9,302 bases of DNA from DASRDS01 sp035569435 (GTDB lineage: Bacteria > Gemmatimonadota > Gemmatimonadetes > Gemmatimonadales > Gemmatimonadaceae). Under the pieces are notes generated by a model that worked only from the letters and a program-made list of their open reading frames with translations, did no database searches and had not been told where the DNA came from. Made by a program: the position numbers and the translations under genes. Shown here piece after piece: positions 6,508 through 9,302 of this stretch (its first letter is position 1; the number at the start of each line of letters is the position of its first letter). Location of the stretch: contig DATMNB010000077.1 in assembly GCA_035569435.1 (NCBI GenBank), forward strand, positions 1 through 9,302, written 5' to 3'.

Positions 6508-7239
6508 GTGAGACGAATTTTGCCGCGCGCTTCCGTTCGTGTGTGCACTGTCGCCGCGTTCACGGCAACCATGTGTTGCGTCGCCGCCTGTGGCGGCGGT
6601 GCGAAAGGCGCCGCCAGCAAGGCCAATCTGGTCCACCCGATCCCAGGACATGCGCTGTCCGGGATGGAGGGCAAGGACCTCGTGCTGCTCCCGATCGCCT
6701 ACATCCGGCCAGGCGACAAGCTCGGATGGGTGACGGCGATGAAGAGCCCGCGCGACTACCTGCGGGAGAGCGACAGCCTGATGGAGGAATCGCTCAAGGG
6801 CCACGCCTACAAGGTGAAATGGGTGTTCCCGGAGCAACTGCGCCGGTCCGCCGCGCGGAGCGCCGGGATGATCCAGGGTCCCGACGAGATCTCCGAGCAG
6901 CAGCTGCTGCCCTATTTCTGGAAGCCCAGTCACCCGCTGTACGATCCGTTGGCGGGGCAGCTCCGCAACATCATCGCGGCGCAGAACGCGCGATACGTGC
7001 TGGCGCCGGTCGAGATCCGCTTCGTCTCGCCGCTCGACGCGTCCGGTGAGGCGCCGCCACCACCTGGCGCGCCGCCGCTACCGCCGGTCCAACTGGCCGT
7101 GCTCCGACTCGCGCTGTTAGACGCCGAGGGGACGTTTGTGCTGTGGGCCGGCGACGTCACGAGCGACACCGCGCGCACGGCCGATGCCGCGACCGCCAGC
7201 TTGGTCACCCGGTTGGGCGACTTACTGGGTCAGCCCTAG
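6508..7239 (+). CDS. Putative lipoprotein of unknown function
   Basis: A 243-residue protein that I do not recognise. Its N-terminus looks like a lipoprotein signal: two arginines right after the start, a hydrophobic stretch (about 12-27) and a lipobox V25-A26-A27-C28 followed by GGG, so the mature protein would be lipid-anchored at C28 and face the periplasm or outer membrane. Then come a short flexible glycine/alanine linker, a DLVLLPIAYIRPGD segment (57-70) that looks like a beta-strand entering a globular domain, a YFWKPSHPLYDPLAGQL stretch (136-152), and a proline-rich linker (183-193) before VQLAVLRLALLDAEG, which looks like two beta-strands. The GTG at 6508 is chosen because it places the charged n-region correctly; starts further upstream would run into cstA antisense. 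It lies 5 bases ahead of the isocitrate dehydrogenase gene, so the two are probably co-transcribed, with no obvious functional link. Confidence 0.75.
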   Translation: MRRILPRASVRVCTVAAFTATMCCVAACGGGAKGAASKANLVHPIPGHALSGMEGKDLVLLPIAYIRPGDKLGWVTAMKSPRDYLRESDSLMEESLKGHAYKVKWVFPEQLRRSAARSAGMIQGPDEISEQQLLPYFWKPSHPLYDPLAGQLRNIIAAQNARYVLAPVEIRFVSPLDASGEAPPPPGAPPLPPVQLAVLRLALLDAEGTFVLWAGDVTSDTARTADAATASLVTRLGDLLGQP

Positions 7240-7244
7240 CCTCC

Positions 7245-8270
7245 ATGGCCATACCAGTAGTGCTGATCCCCGGCGACGGGGTCGGTCCAGGCATTACGGC
7301 GGCGACGGTGCGTATCCTCGATGCGGCGGGCGCCGACATCGCGTGGGAGACCCACCTCGCGGGACTGGCCGGCGTCATGCAGCATCACGACCCGATGCCG
7401 CAAAGCACGCTCGATGCGATCGCCCGCACGGGCATCGCCCTCAAAGGCCCGCTAGAAACGCCCGTCGGTGACGGCTACCGGTCTATCAACGTGGCGCTGC
7501 GCACGACATTCGACCTCTACGCCAACGTGCGGCCGGCGCACGTGATCATGCAGGGTGGACGGTTCGAGAAGGTCGACATCGTGCTCGTGCGCGAGAACAC
7601 CGAGGGGCTCTACGTCGGCGTCGAGCACTACATCAAGATCAAGGACGACCCGCACGCGGCCGCCGAGTCGGTGGCGCTCATCACGCGGGCCGGGTCGGAA
7701 CGCATTTGCCGGTTCGCGTTCGAGTATGCGGTGCGGCATAATCGGCGCAAGGTGACGCTCGTCCATAAGGCCAACATCCTCAAGTTCTCGCAGGGGTTGT
7801 TCCTCGAGACTGGACGGCGGATCGCGGCCGAGTATGCGGACCGGGGGATCGCGTTCGAGGACAAGATTGTCGACGCGATGGCCATGAACCTCGTGCTGCG
7901 ACCCGAGATCTACGATGTGATCGTCACGACGAATCTGTTTGGCGACATTCTGTCGGACGAGATCTCGGGGTTGGTCGGGGGTCTCGGGTTGTCGCCGGGG
8001 GCGAACATCGGGAGCAAGGCCGCGATCTTTGAGGCGGTGCACGGTACCGCGCCAGATCTGGCCGGCAAGGGGATCGCCAACCCATCGGCGCTCACGCTGG
8101 CGGCCTGCATGATGCTGGACCATCTCGGCGATGTGACCCGGGCCGACCGCATCCGGGCCGCGCTGGAAGCGACCATCCGGGAACGGCGGACGCTGCCGCA
8201 TGATCTGGGTGGCACGGCCACCACGGATGAATTTGCCGACGCGGTGATCGCCACGCTCGGTATTGTGTGA
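7245..8270 (+). CDS. Isocitrate dehydrogenase, NAD-dependent (IDH3-like)
   Basis: A 341-residue beta-decarboxylating dehydrogenase that probably oxidises isocitrate to 2-oxoglutarate and CO2 in the TCA cycle, in the cytosol. RSINVALR (79-86) carries the serine (S80) and asparagine (N82) that hold the isocitrate gamma-carboxylate, where isopropylmalate and homoisocitrate dehydrogenases have other residues. Further active-site features are R96 in YANVRP, R116-ENTEGLYVG, K175 in VHKANILK, and the metal aspartates D210, D234 and D238 (GDILSDE). HGTAPDLAGKGIANP (266-280) has D271, as in NAD-using members, instead of the Lys-Tyr pair of NADP-type E. coli Icd. The ending LPHDLGGTATTDEF resembles human IDH3A. 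ATG 7245 starts right at the conserved AIPVVLIPGDGVGPG strand. The 4-base GTGA overlap with the next gene suggests translational coupling. A broader 2-hydroxyacid substrate range cannot be excluded. Confidence 0.9.
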   Translation: MAIPVVLIPGDGVGPGITAATVRILDAAGADIAWETHLAGLAGVMQHHDPMPQSTLDAIARTGIALKGPLETPVGDGYRSINVALRTTFDLYANVRPAHVIMQGGRFEKVDIVLVRENTEGLYVGVEHYIKIKDDPHAAAESVALITRAGSERICRFAFEYAVRHNRRKVTLVHKANILKFSQGLFLETGRRIAAEYADRGIAFEDKIVDAMAMNLVLRPEIYDVIVTTNLFGDILSDEISGLVGGLGLSPGANIGSKAAIFEAVHGTAPDLAGKGIANPSALTLAACMMLDHLGDVTRADRIRAALEATIRERRTLPHDLGGTATTDEFADAVIATLGIV

Positions 8271-9079
8271 GCGTGGCAGTTCGCATCCTCCACACGTCGG
8301 ATCTGCATTTCGGATGGCCGGCGGCGTTGGAGCGGATCGAGGCCCTCGATGCGCTCATCGCGCGCGAGCGATACGACGTCGTGGTTGTGTCCGGCGATCT
8401 CGCGCAGCGGGCGCGGGCCGGCGAGTTCCAGCGGGCGCGCGTGTTTCTGGATCTTGCCGCGCGCGTGAGCCGGGTGATCACCGTGCCCGGCAACCACGAT
8501 GTGGCGTGGTGGTTCGCGCCTCTTGGACTCGGGAGTCGTGAGCGACTGTACGCCAAGTATCGGCGGTACATCTCGCCCACCCTGGAGCCGGTGCTGCACG
8601 TGCCGGGAGTGACGCTGGTCGGCGTGAACACGGCGCACGGTGTGGCGTGGGGCTCGCTGACCGCAAACCCGCGTGATGTGTCGATCATCGGGAACGTCGA
8701 GCGGGGGCAGATCGCGCGCGTGGAACGCGAGTTGGTGGGGCGGCCGGCCGGCGAGGCCAAGGTCGTGGTGATGCACCACAATCCGACGCGTGGCGCGTTG
8801 TCGCAGCGGTATGGGATCACGCGAGCGAGTGGAACCATGGCGGCGTTTAATCGCATCGGCGTCAATCTCGTGCTCTGCGGGCACGATCATCAGGAAGCGA
8901 TCCACGATGTCGGGGGCACGGTCGTGGTGACGGCGGGGACGCTCTCGGAGCGGTCCCGTGGCGGGCGCCCGCCATCGGTCGACGTGTGTACGATCAACGA
9001 CACATCGATCGAGGTCGCGCAGTTGCTCTGGGACGAGACGGGTTTTGTGGCGGGGCCGGTACGGTGTTTCGGGCGCTGA
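8267..9079 (+). CDS. Calcineurin-like metallophosphoesterase (CpdA/class III phosphodiesterase-like)
   Basis: A 270-residue enzyme with the complete dimetal phosphoesterase motif set: SDLHFG (11-16; D12, H14), SGDL (42-45; D44), GNHD (75-78), MHHN (169-172; H170) and GHDH (205-208). The order and size resemble CpdA-type cyclic-nucleotide phosphodiesterases and related class III phosphodiesterases. The substrate (cyclic nucleotide, phosphodiester or phosphoprotein) cannot be told from these motifs. No signal peptide or membrane segment is present, so it is probably cytosolic. The GTG start lies in the GTGA overlap with the isocitrate dehydrogenase stop; a second in-frame GTG two codons on is also possible. 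It in turn overlaps the next gene by 16 bases, so the three are likely one transcript. Confidence 0.92.
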   Translation: MSVAVRILHTSDLHFGWPAALERIEALDALIARERYDVVVVSGDLAQRARAGEFQRARVFLDLAARVSRVITVPGNHDVAWWFAPLGLGSRERLYAKYRRYISPTLEPVLHVPGVTLVGVNTAHGVAWGSLTANPRDVSIIGNVERGQIARVERELVGRPAGEAKVVVMHHNPTRGALSQRYGITRASGTMAAFNRIGVNLVLCGHDHQEAIHDVGGTVVVTAGTLSERSRGGRPPSVDVCTINDTSIEVAQLLWDETGFVAGPVRCFGR

Positions 9080-9302
9080 CGTCACTCTTTCAGCTGGCGC
9101 TGCCCTTCACCGACACGGCGCCCCGTACGGCCGAGGAGTTGCTCGCGCGGCTCCGCGCGCTCGGGCTCAGGCGAACGGAACGACTGCGGCTGACTCGGAA
9201 CCGGACGGTGATGGTGAGCTATCGCGCCGGCGAGTTGCGCGTGCACCGCGCGTTTCTCGAGGCGCCGACCGACGTGCTCCGTGCCGTGGCAACGTTCGTG
9301 GA
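9064..9302 (+). CDS. SprT-like domain protein, N-terminal part (3' truncated by window edge)
   Basis: An open frame from GTG 9064 to the window end gives 79 residues without a stop. It starts MFRALTSLFQLALPF, continues through TAEELLARLRALGL and reaches LTRNRTVMVSYRAGELRVHRAFLEAPTDV. The last part recalls the N-terminal region of SprT-like zinc-peptidase-fold proteins of Gemmatimonadota-type genomes, in which the HExxH motif comes later and is not visible here. Codon use fits the neighbours (GC-rich third positions), and the 16-base overlap with the phosphoesterase gene supports a real downstream operon member. The reading frame is fairly secure; the family call is from recall of similar proteins and is moderate only. 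Confidence 0.6.
   Translation, partial: MFRALTSLFQLALPFTDTAPRTAEELLARLRALGLRRTERLRLTRNRTVMVSYRAGELRVHRAFLEAPTDVLRAVATFV

Noticed and set aside
6508..6510. TGTGA-N6-TCACA CRP site for cstA in the divergent region
   Set aside because: I looked for a CRP palindrome across 6453-6507 because E. coli cstA is CRP-controlled. None is present.
7054..7086. Proline-codon run as a possible repeat or slippage tract
   Set aside because: The CCG/CCA/CCT codons are mixed and the repeat is imperfect. It is best read as a proline-rich linker in the lipoprotein.
7910..9085. Minus-strand open frames opposite isocitrate dehydrogenase and the phosphoesterase
   Set aside because: Low-complexity R/P/H-rich translations antisense to two genes with complete catalytic motifs; no independent support.

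Overview
This 9.3 kb window is GC-rich, tightly packed bacterial chromosome with no RNA genes, insertion sequences, CRISPR arrays or phage genes. The gene families and style point to Gemmatimonadota or a similar GC-rich soil or aquatic lineage: a SprT-like gene of a type I associate with that phylum, few Shine-Dalgarno sites, GTG starts and many overlapping stop/start codons. This assignment is inferred from protein resemblance and is not proven. Ten coding regions cover nearly everything. No gene-free stretch exceeds 60 bases.

Left part (1-1830, plus strand): the 3' end of the F-type ATP synthase delta subunit (atpH); then a perfect 11-bp inverted repeat; then a mannose-6-phosphate-isomerase-like cupin; then a sugar-1-phosphate nucleotidyltransferase with a left-handed beta-helix tail. 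The cupin and nucleotidyltransferase are 7 bases apart and look like a two-gene unit for making or controlling an activated sugar.

Middle (1836-4446): an M20-family metallopeptidase on the minus strand converges on the nucleotidyltransferase across a short stem-loop that spans both stop codons. It diverges from a DRE-TIM metallolyase of the 2-isopropylmalate/homocitrate synthase group across only 33 bases. The 3' end of that synthase overlaps, tail to tail by 71 bases, the small minus-strand gene ybdD/yjiX, which follows the carbon-starvation/pyruvate transporter gene cstA with a 4-base overlap.

Right part (6453-9302): cstA-ybdD reads leftwards from a short AT-richer divergent intergenic region. 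Reading rightwards is a compact operon: an unrecognised lipoprotein, an NAD-type isocitrate dehydrogenase, a calcineurin-like metallophosphoesterase, and the start of a SprT-like protein cut by the window edge.

Several genes relate to pyruvate and 2-oxo acids: pyruvate uptake (CstA-YbdD), acetyl-CoA plus 2-oxoacid condensation (DRE-TIM synthase) and isocitrate oxidation. I see ordinary core metabolism here, not a clear new defence or mobile system. The points most worth a second look are the hairpin that buries the translation start of the cupin gene, the antisense overlap of ybdD with the synthase gene, the 33-base bidirectional promoter, and the unexplained lipoprotein-IDH-phosphoesterase-SprT operon.
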